A program made the translations under genes and the position numbers. A stretch of 64,000 nt of DNA from Metridium senile (Eukaryota; Cnidaria; Anthozoa; Actiniaria; Metridiidae): positions 20,379,768 through 20,443,767 of the forward strand of contig OX459100.1 in the NCBI GenBank assembly GCA_949775045.1, given 5' to 3'. Each line of letters opens with the position of its first letter. Positions within the stretch are counted from its first letter, which is position 1. Below the pieces are notes generated by a model that saw only the letters and a list, made by a program, of their open reading frames with translations, did no database searches and was not told the origin of the DNA. Below are positions 55,001 through 64,000 of the stretch, piece after piece.

Positions 55001-58000
55001 ATGGCTACATCGTGGGCTTCAGAAAACGATAAGAAAGTGAAATATACCAAACTGTGCAGGCTTCTTTATGATGGAGGAACATTAGCTGTGAGGACTGTGT
55101 TTGATAGAAAATGTCCACCACCATCTTTAGGCACAACACTTACAACCAATCGATCTAAACTACAAAAGCTCAAGAAACCAACAGGAAAAGTACTTAATCA
55201 AGAGCAGTGGGACAAACTGTATCCTCCAAGTGCTGCCAGCCTTAAATCGGAAAACTTTGACATCACTTTACTCTTTGTTCTTTTGAGGAACATTTGTGGC
55301 CTAACAAAACCAGCCAAGGGATGGGATGCCTTACCACCATCAAAAGATACATCCCTTGAAGCTAACCTTGTCAGGATAAAGTATTGCAAGAACAGTGTCA
55401 TTGCTCATAGCTCCAAGGCTGAAGTTGATGACACTGCGTTTGAGACTTACTGGAATGATATTTCAGGTTCTCTTGTGTCACTAGGATTGAAGCAAGATGA
55501 TATTGATGAGTTGAGGTCATCTCCCTTAGAAACAGACAAGTACAACCAGTTAGTGAATGAATGGTATTTGTCAGACCAGGTAATCAAATGTCAACTACAG
55601 GCCATAAATTCAGACTTATCAGCGATTAAGTCAGACACTTCAGTGATTAAGTCAGACACGTCAACGATTAAGTCGGACACATCAGCTATTAAGTCAGACA
55701 TTGCTGATATCAAAGACAGAATTACATCCAAACATGCAATAGTTGGACTTGCTCATCGTGATTTCAGCAGCAGAATTGATAAGCTGTGTGACATATACCA
55801 TCCAAACACACGTGAATGGCTACTGACTGATGTGACGTCATATGTTGACCAGACAAATGTTGTAGTGATAGAAGCTGGACCAGGTATGGGTAAATCAGTA
55901 GTTGCAGCTAAACTGTGCCAACAATACAGACATCAAGGTAATCTTGGTGGATGTCATTTCTTTAGACATGATAACTCTTTACAAAACGATCCAAGGTTAA
56001 TGCTTCAGTCAGTTGCCAGGCAACTCTGTGACGCTTATCCAGAATATCGTGATGTTTTGGAGACAAACCTATCCAAAAATCTGGGGAAGGACATGTCCGA
56101 ACTAAGCTGCGTAGAACTGTTTACTTTGTTGTTTGAAGAGCCCTGTTTCAAGCTTAGTTCAAAGCGCCATTATGTAATTATCATAGACGCTCTGGATGAA
56201 TGTTGCAACAGTTTGAAAAAAGAACTTTTCAGTGCATTAAGAAAAGCACAAGATCTACCACCATGGCTACGTTTTGTGCTCACAACAAGACCACCACCTA
56301 GTATGTCGTCTTTCCACTCGGTTGGTAAAACAATCAATATTGATCCAAAAGATCCTCGCAATAATAGTGATATATTGACCTATTTCATTGACAAGTTAGA
56401 AGACCTGGTACACACAAGTTCTGGCCAGAATAGAAACCAAATCACTCAACTAATTGACGTGACTGAAGGTTTTTTCTTGGTGGCTTATTTTGTTATTGAT
56501 TTCATAAGAAAAGCAAACGTCAACTCAATTTCTGAAGCAGTCGAACAGTTCCCAAAGGGAAAGGGAATCACTTCAGTTTATGAAGATTATTTTTCTCGAC
56601 TTCAGAAGGCAATTACTCCGCACATTCAATGCGAAGAAGGTTTCTTCGAGATGCTGGAAGCTATTGTAGCAGCTAAATTCCCAATCGAGAAGAGCATGTT
56701 ATACAGTATACTTGGTCTTAAGGATGAAACAAGGGTCCCAAACAGAGAAAGGAAAGAGGCAATCAACCTTCTTCACCAACTGTTTCCTGTAGAGAACGAT
56801 CACGTGTCAGCTTTTCACAAGACTGTCATTGATTGGTTGACCACTGGTGACCATGACTACAGGGTGAAAGGTGATGGCTGTGGTATACTTGCCAATAAGT
56901 GCTATGACGTCATAAATAATATCAAACAAAACATACACCTTCAGGACCAGTCACCTAATTTCACAGATCGTGACAAATATGCCTTAACATTCGGTTCAGA
57001 GTACTATGAGGAATGCTTCAGTAAAGAGAAAAATATTGAAATGCACACCGACCCTGAAGTATTATGCTTAGAAGCATTTTTCGCTGTTCAGGACTATTAC
57101 AACAGAAACGAACTGAGCAGTTTTCCCAATTGGAACAATAACCTGTTTGAATGGCATCTTTCAGATGATTGTAGGGCTATTTACGATGATCTTAAGAAGT
57201 ACTTCACTCTTGAAAACACCCGTCCCACATCCTGCCACGAACCCCCTTCATTTGTGCAGCTTTTGGAGTTTGCATACCGAGCAGCAAACCTGCTAAACAT
57301 TGGTGACACTTCAAAAAGCCTGGTCTATCTCAAAGAAAATGGTATTCCCTACCATGAAAGGCAAACACTTCTAGAACTAAATGAAGAACTAGTCCAACAG
57401 ATCCTTGCCTGCAACGATGGATTCCTACTAGTACTGCACGAGAATAGAGAAACTTTGGTACGTAAGTATCAACTCAACGGGAATCTCGACAAAGAAGTGT
57501 CATTTGATGGATATAAGAAGCTGTATATGTCACCTGACGACCGAATCATTGTTGCTATTGCTAAAGGAGACATTGACATCATTGATGCTGCTACTTTTCA
57601 GATAATCGAAAGCTACAAGCCCCCAAATGTAGTGAGGTCATGCCACGTGTTTGGTTCCCAGCCCTGGTACATGGTTGTAAGATGTTTTAACAATAAGATT
57701 TACGTCACAGATGTAGAAACTGGTAACTTTGTTGGCCATCCTACAGCTGTACAGCAAAACGATGACGTCCTGGGTGTTAGCAAAGTGGGTCACATTGTTA
57801 TAGCAAGAACAAGTGAAACTGTTTTGCCTCAATACCAGTTTAATGAAAGTAGGTTCACAGATGAAGATGAACATTTCTGTTCGGTTATGATATGGAAGAA
57901 AGACGGCAGCCGACACACGAACTTAGGCGTGTCACAGTCACCTTCACCTGACATTTTTGTATGCCGAGAACTATTTCTCTCTGATTACAAAAGCATTGAT

Positions 58001-58555
58001 GATAAAATGCCTATATATGCAAGACTGACTGTATGGTGCCAATGTCAACGTTATTACGAAAGCACAGATATCCTAGAAAACAATGGACATCCCCTGTGTT
58101 TTTCTGAAGATGGAGACCTCTTGGCCTTTTATTATTCTCAGTGTATAACAGTTGTACACACATCTGATGGATCCCTGTACAAAAGTGTCTGTCTGTCTTT
58201 TTATAAAGTATACACTAAGAAAATACTGTTCCTCTCAACGGAAAGGATAGTTATACAAGATAACACGACAGACAACATCTTGTCTTTGAAGTTTGGTGGA
58301 AAAGAAAACGAAGTTCTTCTGGAGCACATCTTTTATCTACCAGAGGAAGTTGATATTTGTAGGGTCATAACAACCAAAGAAAACAATATTGAGGGTATTT
58401 TCGCTAAACAAACCAATAAAATGATGAAATTTTCAAGAGAGTTTAACATGTTCCCTTTGCAGGGTCTCACACAATTGGGTCTCGTACATAAGTACAATCT
58501 TTTTCAATTTTCCCCAATCCCTGTTTCTGTAAGACAAATATGCACTATACAGTAA
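55001..58555 (+). CDS. HEPN-NACHT-beta-propeller STAND protein, copy 5 (1184 aa)
   Basis: Longest copy. The HEPN motif is altered: Lys130 replaces the Arg of the other copies (CKNSVIAH, His136 kept), so ribonuclease activity, if the family has it, may be lost. Residues 204-238 are five heptads of the SDTSAIK type, a likely coiled-coil stalk encoded by a 21-bp repeat. Walker A GPGMGKS at 293-299; Walker B Asp396, Glu400; winged helix near 590-613. The divergent propeller segment (ESRFTDEDEHFCSVMIWKKD) differs from copies 1, 2 and 4. The C-terminus PVSVRQICTIQ matches copy 3. No large 44-bp array follows. Confidence 0.9.
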   Translation: MATSWASENDKKVKYTKLCRLLYDGGTLAVRTVFDRKCPPPSLGTTLTTNRSKLQKLKKPTGKVLNQEQWDKLYPPSAASLKSENFDITLLFVLLRNICGLTKPAKGWDALPPSKDTSLEANLVRIKYCKNSVIAHSSKAEVDDTAFETYWNDISGSLVSLGLKQDDIDELRSSPLETDKYNQLVNEWYLSDQVIKCQLQAINSDLSAIKSDTSVIKSDTSTIKSDTSAIKSDIADIKDRITSKHAIVGLAHRDFSSRIDKLCDIYHPNTREWLLTDVTSYVDQTNVVVIEAGPGMGKSVVAAKLCQQYRHQGNLGGCHFFRHDNSLQNDPRLMLQSVARQLCDAYPEYRDVLETNLSKNLGKDMSELSCVELFTLLFEEPCFKLSSKRHYVIIIDALDECCNSLKKELFSALRKAQDLPPWLRFVLTTRPPPSMSSFHSVGKTINIDPKDPRNNSDILTYFIDKLEDLVHTSSGQNRNQITQLIDVTEGFFLVAYFVIDFIRKANVNSISEAVEQFPKGKGITSVYEDYFSRLQKAITPHIQCEEGFFEMLEAIVAAKFPIEKSMLYSILGLKDETRVPNRERKEAINLLHQLFPVENDHVSAFHKTVIDWLTTGDHDYRVKGDGCGILANKCYDVINNIKQNIHLQDQSPNFTDRDKYALTFGSEYYEECFSKEKNIEMHTDPEVLCLEAFFAVQDYYNRNELSSFPNWNNNLFEWHLSDDCRAIYDDLKKYFTLENTRPTSCHEPPSFVQLLEFAYRAANLLNIGDTSKSLVYLKENGIPYHERQTLLELNEELVQQILACNDGFLLVLHENRETLVRKYQLNGNLDKEVSFDGYKKLYMSPDDRIIVAIAKGDIDIIDAATFQIIESYKPPNVVRSCHVFGSQPWYMVVRCFNNKIYVTDVETGNFVGHPTAVQQNDDVLGVSKVGHIVIARTSETVLPQYQFNESRFTDEDEHFCSVMIWKKDGSRHTNLGVSQSPSPDIFVCRELFLSDYKSIDDKMPIYARLTVWCQCQRYYESTDILENNGHPLCFSEDGDLLAFYYSQCITVVHTSDGSLYKSVCLSFYKVYTKKILFLSTERIVIQDNTTDNILSLKFGGKENEVLLEHIFYLPEEVDICRVITTKENNIEGIFAKQTNKMMKFSREFNMFPLQGLTQLGLVHKYNLFQFSPIPVSVRQICTIQ

Positions 58556-60478
58556 TTAATTAGTGGTATTGCAAAACACTGTCACTTTTACGCCTATATA
58601 TAGAAGGAGAAATATAACATGCACTCCAATTGGCTATTCGTCGATTTCTCATCGACGGCGACGGCATTCTCATCAAGGCGCTATAGCCAGATTTTTCTAG
58701 TCAGTTTACAGTTTCAGAGTACTAGTAAAGTAGAGTTTTACATTTAGTCTGATTTAAATTACAAAAGATGTATTTCCAATTAATGTTAAAATATTTAAAA
58801 AATAACAATTCAAGTTAAATTGGTTATGCATATCACTGCTGCATGTACAATTATTATTTTGTATATTATCCAATAAAATCTATACTTATTTCAGAACTTA
58901 TAGTTATATATTGCATAATTACCATTATTACTATAATCATTCTTATCATTATCGTTGTTCTCATCGTTATCATTATCATCTGGCATCATTGCCATTGCTA
59001 TTATCGTCTGGGTTGTTATTATTACTAATTCCTTGATATAATTCTACCACGCAGACCCACTTATCCTGTTATCTAAACGTACTTAAAATTAGACTGTCTA
59101 GTAAAGCATACAAATTATTATTTCTCCCGGTAAATCAACAAACAGCTGACACATCGCCGGCAGGGACTAGTCATACACTAGCTATAAGTCTATACCGTGT
59201 TTTGGTGCGAAATGCATCATATTACATGCATATGACATATTTTAACGTTTTATAAATAAACCATAAAAAATTGTTAACATGGATATCGAAAGGATTTTTC
59301 ATGGAGTAAAGTTTCTCACTTGATTAAGCGATCATTTATGTGGCCAATCATTGTACGCATGACTAATTGTATGTTTTGCTGCAGGTTGTGTAAGTTCCAT
59401 CAGCCCGTAGATCGGTGCAGGTGGTTTTGACAGCCTGACTTTGTTTTGAAACCGGTCACTTAGGGACGGACCACAAGACAGGTCGCGACTTTAAAGATCA
59501 AAACATTGTTTATCTTTTACAAAATGGTTTACTGTTTTCTTCTCTTCCGTTCTATATTACAAATACCTATTTTACTTATTTACAATTTGGTACAATCTTT
59601 ATCGAATTAATACTTTGCCCGGCAACCTGTTGATGAAACCAGTGTGTTTAACTTTGTGAGAAGGCTTTGTGACGATGTTATAGTTATATTTGACATACAA
59701 TAAGGGTTTACGATTAAAATACAAAGGACGCAGACAAACCCAGACCATCATGACGCAACAACTATAGCATATTTCATGAAATCTTTCTGCTTATATCATT
59801 GGTGAGGTTTGCTCCATTAGTTTTCACCAGCAATTCATTATATTAAAAACACGTGTATATCGCGTGGCGATCGGTCAACATTTATAACTTATGTCGTATT
59901 CTGAACTCACTAAAACCCCATAATATGAAGAGCTCAGCAGTTTCTACAACGAACGGAAGAATACAAACAACCAAATAACAATTCGTACATGTAATTTTAA
60001 AATATGCATAAGCTACCAACCTATACACAACCGCACAGAAACACTGAGTAAATGGATGAATGCATCCAATATTTATTCACTGTAAAAACGACTGAGTAGT
60101 GGTAGTCACTCGATGCATAGTTAGATTGCGATATCAGTTTTATCCTTGCTAATAAGATAGAAAACTATCAAATGAGACGGTTATCTGGTCGTAGTTTCCA
60201 CAGTACTTCCTCTTTTTGTTGTTGAAAAATACCCTGTTATTATATTCTAGTTATAAAAAAGGAAAATGTCGTATTTGTGTCATATATGTTTCTTCTCCGG
60301 ATGATCTCTATAACTAGCACAAAACCTACATGTCACTTGGTAACAGTAACGCATGTGTAACGTATGTATGGTGTTTGTAACACAACAACGACTGTGACCT
60401 CCTTATAGACAATGACTTGGGCTCCCTGTGTAGTGACGTGGCCGGAATATTTAATCAGTTTGTACTTTCGTTTTACTG
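58556..60478 (+). other. 3' flank of copy 5 and upstream block of unit 6
   Basis: Contains a single 44-bp-type unit with AATAAA near 58871, an ATC/ATT tract, then the conserved upstream block from about 59622 (partly deleted near 60020). No supported gene. Confidence 0.6.
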
Positions 60479-60619
60479 TTCTAGAAACCTCTCTGAGAAG
60501 CTCTATTCTGTGGTGGCAGCGTATGCAGTCGATCACTATGTAGTCGATCACTTGATTTCTGGTCCCTTTTAAAGGGAAAACATCAAAGGAAAGAGAAGTC
60601 CTATCATCGAGAGAATAAA
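60479..60619 (+). promoter_or_regulatory. Unit 6 promoter-like block and noncoding exon 1
   Basis: TTCTAGAA at 60479, TTTTAAA at 60567, donor AAG|TAAGTC region at 60620. The intron is enlarged to about 3.3 kb by insertions before the acceptor at 63958. Confidence 0.5.
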
Positions 60620-60809
60620 GTAAGTCTGTAACTATGATAAACGATAGAAAAAGAAAGGTTTCAGTAGCAAGGCTACATAGAACAACTATGTATGTATAAC
60701 GAAGCGTGTTGTTGCCAGCATGTGGTATGGCGGACAAAAAGAGAAAAAACACTCGCCTGTATGAACAAAAGGAAACACGAGATAAGTTGACTGTACACTT
60801 CTTGTGATG

Positions 60810-61760
60810 GGACATAAAACGGAGCTTTTTTCCCTCCGTTTACGCCTTCCGTCCACACGTAAACGGCGTAAACGAAGGTTTTCGAAACGAAGGTTTTCGA
60901 ATACGCTCTCCAGACTGTAGATGTTTTTACCCGGAGGTTTATCGTATAGGGTTTATATACAAGAAGGCGACGCAACATTGTAAGGATAATTTCGCTGATC
61001 TGGAGTTAAAACAGCGCCGTAAGGGACGGACCATTTGATATTTGATGGGGGGTAGGGAAAATCCCCCCAAAAATATCGAGCAAGGCTTTTAACCTCTAAA
61101 AAAATATCGAGCAATATCAAACAGAGCAAAAAAAAAATATCGAGCAAGCCAATTTTTGTTTTTTTGTTCCCTGAATTGATCTGTATAGTACAGTATTTTA
61201 GAGATTGTATAACAAATAGCATAATAGACTGGATTTTGAAGATGAAAAATAATACATGGTTTAAAAAAAAAAATCGTACAAGGATATGGCTTTAAAAAAT
61301 ATATCGCACAGCGGTTGGAAGGGGAAAAAATATCGTGCAAGAAAAATTATCAAATCAAATTGTCCTTCCCTTAAAGAGCATAAACCGACGGCCAGCAAGA
61401 CCACAGCGATTTTGACCTTTGAAAGAATATAATAATGTGTAGAATACAGCCTTCCCTATTCCCTTTGATTTACTCGCCTGTTTAGACATATTTACTATAT
61501 AAAAAGCGTTTGGATTGTGAAGCGAGCGAAGTAAACAAAGATGGCGCAAAGTGTTGAATTTTCGCCGATGTGCTACTGTAAAGAGCGCATGTGTGCGCAT
61601 GCTCTATATGGACGGCTATCGTTTTCGAAGCGTATTCGCATATACATGTGGACGGGTAAATACGATTCGAATACGCTACATGTGGACGCAAATCTTTTTG
61701 AATACGGATAAAAAAATATCAGTTTTCAAGAATACCAGGCTACGTGTGTCGATGTTTTTG
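60810..61760 (-). mobile_element. Dispersed repeat with ORF-start fragment, copy 4, interrupted
   Basis: Same element as in units 1, 4 and 5, split by a MITE at 61021-61371. The interruption falls inside the ACAGCGCCGTTAAAGAGC stretch that is continuous in the other units. Confidence 0.5.
61021..61371. mobile_element. MITE inside the unit-6 repeat element
   Basis: Ends AAGGGACGGACCATTTGAT and a near-complement (ATCAAATTGTCCTTCCCTT). The interior has repeated AAAAATATCGAGCAA motifs. Other units read straight through the insertion point, so its entry is shown by presence/absence. Any target duplication is at most one or two bases. Confidence 0.75.
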
Positions 61761-61869
61761 TGGCATATTATCATTGAAAGGTGTTGTAAAAAACTTATTT
61801 CAATCACGATAAAAGTGCTAATATCAGTCTTGGAGTATTGACTGTAGATTCAGAGGGAAAGCCATGCTT
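61600..61869 (+). repeat. 270-bp direct repeat, left copy
   Basis: TGCTCTATATGGACGGCTAT through AGGGAAAGCCATGCTT. Matches 63481-63750 with the same length and few differences. Flanks a 1.6-kb block found only in unit 6. Confidence 0.85.
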
Positions 61870-62170
61870 AGTAGTGTTGATCAAACAATAGAGAACAAAA
61901 GAATTTGCATAATTTAGCAGTATTTAGTGGTATTTATGTTGCACACTTTTAGTGTTTGTACTCTATATGTTATCGTAGCGTTTAATTTATTACTGACACG
62001 TGTTATCCGTCAATAATAGCCGGTTACATAAACGTATTCGAACGGTAATGATTAATAATGGTAAACTATTATTTTGTATGTATTGTTTGAAGCTAAGAAT
62101 TGTCAACATTTACTCCATGATCCATCCCATAGTAGCAACTGCATTCAAAGAAATTGTCCTTGCGATAACA

Positions 62171-62515
62171 TCATTCTGCTTTCAACTTTTGTCCTAGACG
62201 TAAATGACATTCGGTATTCTGACAATAGTATCCAACACGTGGTGATTTTGCTCCTTTTTCAGGTTTTGTTCTGACCAGGTAAACGGTTAATTCCTTTTCT
62301 GCATCATAAATGACCTCTTCGTTATCATTGATAATGATATAATGTTTCTTACAGTTTGGATTCATGATAAATTTCACTTCTGTGTCATTCATTCTTTCTT
62401 GATCAAAGTGAGTTTCTTTTTCTTTGTACTTATGGGCAGCTATGAGCACTTTCGGTTGAGTTGTCGAATGAGTAGCTCCTTCGAGCAGTTTTAAACATAT
62501 GATTAAGTATGGTAA
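62171..62515 (-). pseudogene. Downstream part of a PC4-like gene (frame-shifted or second exon)
   Basis: Open frame ...LLEGATHSTTQPKVLIAAHK, NDTEVKFIMNPNCKKHYIII, YDAEKELTVYLVRTKPEKGA, ending GYYCQNTECHLRLGQKLKAE. One base out of frame with the segment just upstream. Either a very short intron or a single frameshift separates them. Function unknown; CQNTEC could be a partial metal site. Confidence 0.4.
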
Positions 62516-62519
62516 CTAT

Positions 62520-63029
62520 CTACCACCCTTGAGGATACTTGATTTCCTGTAAAATGTTAAGAAGCTCTGCAACAGCTTTAGTACTTTCTTCATCAAAAGG
62601 CTGGATGTTAGGAAGATCAACTTTTGACAGGTCGGCAGTGCTGCATTCTACATCATTGCATGTATTGGTAACATCAACCAGTGGGGTTGCAGCAGCAAAT
62701 GAACTTTGAATGATATCCATTTTTTCTTTAGCATTACTAGGCTCCGAATGCAGCACTGGTAATTGGAGTGTATTTCTGCTGGTGCTCGATTTCAGTAGTT
62801 GTTTGTCGATAGCCTGATCTGATCTCTTAAGTTCTTTCCATTCATCAACAGTCAGAGATTTAGTAACAGATGATTTGCTTTTGGCCCGATTTTCATTCTG
62901 ATTTCGTATGAGAATTTTTGTTTTCCCTCTAACGATTTTAACTTCCACTTGAATTTGATTTTCGGACATATTCAAGGTTATATGTTTTCCGCGAATAAAC
63001 TGGTTGGAGTGCACGCTTTGCGACTTCAA
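62520..63029 (-). CDS. Possible PC4/SUB1-like protein (169 aa, partial)
   Basis: Two start candidates: MKSQSVHS (63029) and MSENQIQVEVK (62969), the latter after a leader-like AACATATAACCTTGA. Residues 25-75 (VEVKIVRGKTKILIRNQNEN, then SLTVDEWKELKRSDQAIDKQ) have the strand-then-helix pattern of the PC4 single-stranded-DNA-binding domain, including the EEW-like VDEW. The rest is Ser/Thr/Asp-rich linker ending ILQEIKYPQGW at a stop. It is found only in this unit, between 270-bp direct repeats. It was probably brought in as a captured gene or mobile-element cargo. Whether it is intact is doubtful. Confidence 0.45.
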   Translation of the reverse strand: MKSQSVHSNQFIRGKHITLNMSENQIQVEVKIVRGKTKILIRNQNENRAKSKSSVTKSLTVDEWKELKRSDQAIDKQLLKSSTSRNTLQLPVLHSEPSNAKEKMDIIQSSFAAATPLVDVTNTCNDVECSTADLSKVDLPNIQPFDEESTKAVAELLNILQEIKYPQGW

Positions 63030-63480
63030 GACGAACTAAAACGACACTAGCCTAGCTACTTTGTTTTTAAATAAGATCCTCTTTTTATATCTATACAGTG
63101 AAAATAATTTTAAAAATGTTCTGATATATCTAATGGAGTTGAAATGGAAGTACTACAAACTAACTCACTTTTTATAATCTACATTGAATAGAAAGAATTT
63201 TAAAATTGTTTTTCTATTTACTTTCAGAAACAAAAAGCTAACAAGAACACACATTCCAAACCATTATTCTAGAATTAACAATACATATTTCCTGGTCACC
63301 CGTCACACTATTTGTACACATTGTGATTACCATATTGACAACCGCACGCGTGTCAAGACAATGTTTACAGTTATGATCGGAATGTTTTTCACAACCATAA
63401 CTCCGTTCTTTCCTATATTCCGAAAGGATGCTATAAAATATTGAATATTAATGTGATGCCATAGAGGGGGGGTTTACTAC

Positions 63481-63750
63481 TGCTCTGTATGGACGGCTAT
63501 CGTTTTCGAAGCGTATTCGCATATACGTGTGGACGGGTAAATATGATTCGAATACGCTACGTGTGGACGCAAATCTTTTTGAATACGGATAAAAGAATAT
63601 CCGTTTTCAAGAGTACCAGGCTACGTGTGTCGATGTTTTTGTGACATATTATCATTGAAAGGTGTTGTAAAACACTCATTTCAATCACGATAAAAGTGCT
63701 AATATCAGTCTTGGAGTGTTGACTGTAGATTCAGAGGGAAAGCCATGCTT
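63481..63750 (+). repeat. 270-bp direct repeat, right copy
   Basis: Second copy of 61600-61869. Downstream of it the normal unit structure resumes (intron inverted repeat, acceptor, start codon). Confidence 0.85.
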
Positions 63751-63830
63751 GCGTTAAACAGTCTACTAGTTTTACGCAAGGTATACCTAGCGTAAAACTA
63801 GTGAACCATTACGCAAGCATGACCTTCACA
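63736..63830. repeat. Inverted repeat in 5' intron, unit 6
   Basis: GGGAAAGCCATGCTTGCGTT against ATTACGCAAGCATGACCTTC, with inner CTAGTTTTACGC / GCGTAAAACTAG. Confidence 0.6.
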
Positions 63831-63962
63831 GATATATGTTAATACTTCATATAGCAAGGAAAAGATGGAGGTGATGTTAGTAATCATAGCGATGGGGTAA
63901 GAATCGATAATATTGAACAGTTCAATAAAATGAAATCCTTTGTTTTTTCACTTTTCAGGAAT

Positions 63963-64000
63963 ATGGCTACATCGTGGGCTTCAGAAACCGATGAGAAAGT
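63963..64000 (+). CDS. HEPN-NACHT copy 6, start only (cut by window edge)
   Basis: Acceptor CACTTTTCAG, then GAATATGGCTACATCGTGG; encodes MATSWASETDEK, as in copies 2 and 4. The rest lies beyond the window. Confidence 0.85.
   Translation, partial: MATSWASETDEK

Larger units (their letters stand above)
61870..63480. other. Unit-6-specific 1.6-kb block carrying minus-strand ORFs
   Basis: Absent from units 1-5, where the flanking repeat runs straight into GCGTTAAACAGTCTACTAG. Holds two minus-strand coding segments (62171-62515 and 62520-63029), a TATA-like GATATAAAAAG about 60-120 bp upstream of them, and nothing else recognised. Confidence 0.7.
22520..64000 (+). repeat. Tandem array of HEPN-NACHT gene units (five units plus start of a sixth)
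   Basis: The landmark GGCAACCTGTTGATGAAAC recurs at about 22524, 29767, 37945, 43658, 52313 and 59623. After it comes the same order each time: AT-rich upstream block, TTCTAGAA and TTTTAAA promoter-like block, GTAAGT donor, intron, CAG-GAATATGGCTACATCGTG acceptor and start, long coding exon, and a 3' repeat or its remnant. Spacing of the start codons is 7.1, 8.0, 6.1, 9.0 and 9.0 kb. All copies point the same way. Differences between units are mostly insertions and repeat length. Confidence 0.95.

Noticed and set aside
63184..63444. 86-codon plus-strand ORF in the unit-6 insert
   Set aside because: AT-rich, with no motif and no paralogue to compare; it is opposite in sense to the better-supported minus-strand segments nearby.

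Overview
The window is genomic DNA of an invertebrate animal. It is AT-rich, with genes split by GT-AG introns, TATA/AATAAA signals, a tRNA-derived SINE, a LINE fragment, many short inverted-repeat (MITE-like) elements and large minisatellites. The protein families present (DZIP3-type HEPN joined to NACHT, and a G2E3-like HECT ligase) are typical of marine invertebrates such as molluscs and cnidarians. The sequence alone does not fix the phylum.

Left third, minus-strand genes. (1) 1566-7764 is a seven-exon gene for a SAM-like / UBX-like / HECT E3 ubiquitin ligase. Its first intron holds a perfect 320-bp palindrome, and a 29-bp hairpin minisatellite lies just upstream. (2) 9521-17998 is a gene with an N-terminal MGGSKSK start (a myristoylation-like sequence) and a possibly raftlin-like fold. 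Four exon joins agree in phase. Its third intron holds about 78 copies of a 58-bp repeat, and the edge unit of that array is the 3' end of exon 3. (3) 21365-21838 is a small single-exon Glu/Lys-rich protein of unknown function. The spaces between are filled with inverted-repeat elements, a SINE, a LINE reverse-transcriptase remnant and low-complexity DNA.

Right two thirds (about 22520-64000), plus strand. This is a tandem array of long duplicated units, each holding one HEPN-NACHT-beta-propeller gene. Coding starts are at 24871, 31923, 39927, 46046, 55001 and 63963; the last is cut by the window edge. Each unit has a conserved upstream block (HSE-like palindrome, TTTTAAA box, short noncoding exon with a GTAAGT donor), one 5' intron ending just before the ATG, and one long coding exon of about 1,100-1,180 codons. 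Copy 3 is a pseudogene with a deletion of about 1 kb in the NACHT region. Copies 1, 2 and 4 are followed by large arrays of a 44-bp repeat, each unit carrying AATAAA. Copies 3 and 5 keep one degenerate unit and a different C-terminus, so two gene types alternate along the array.

Working model (inference): the array is a rapidly evolving family of STAND-type innate sensors. It would combine an N-terminal HEPN effector or adaptor, a central NACHT switch and a C-terminal propeller with one strongly divergent segment, in the same order as animal NLRs and bacterial anti-phage STAND proteins. Paralogous units serve as natural empty-site controls, and they show directly where several mobile elements inserted.
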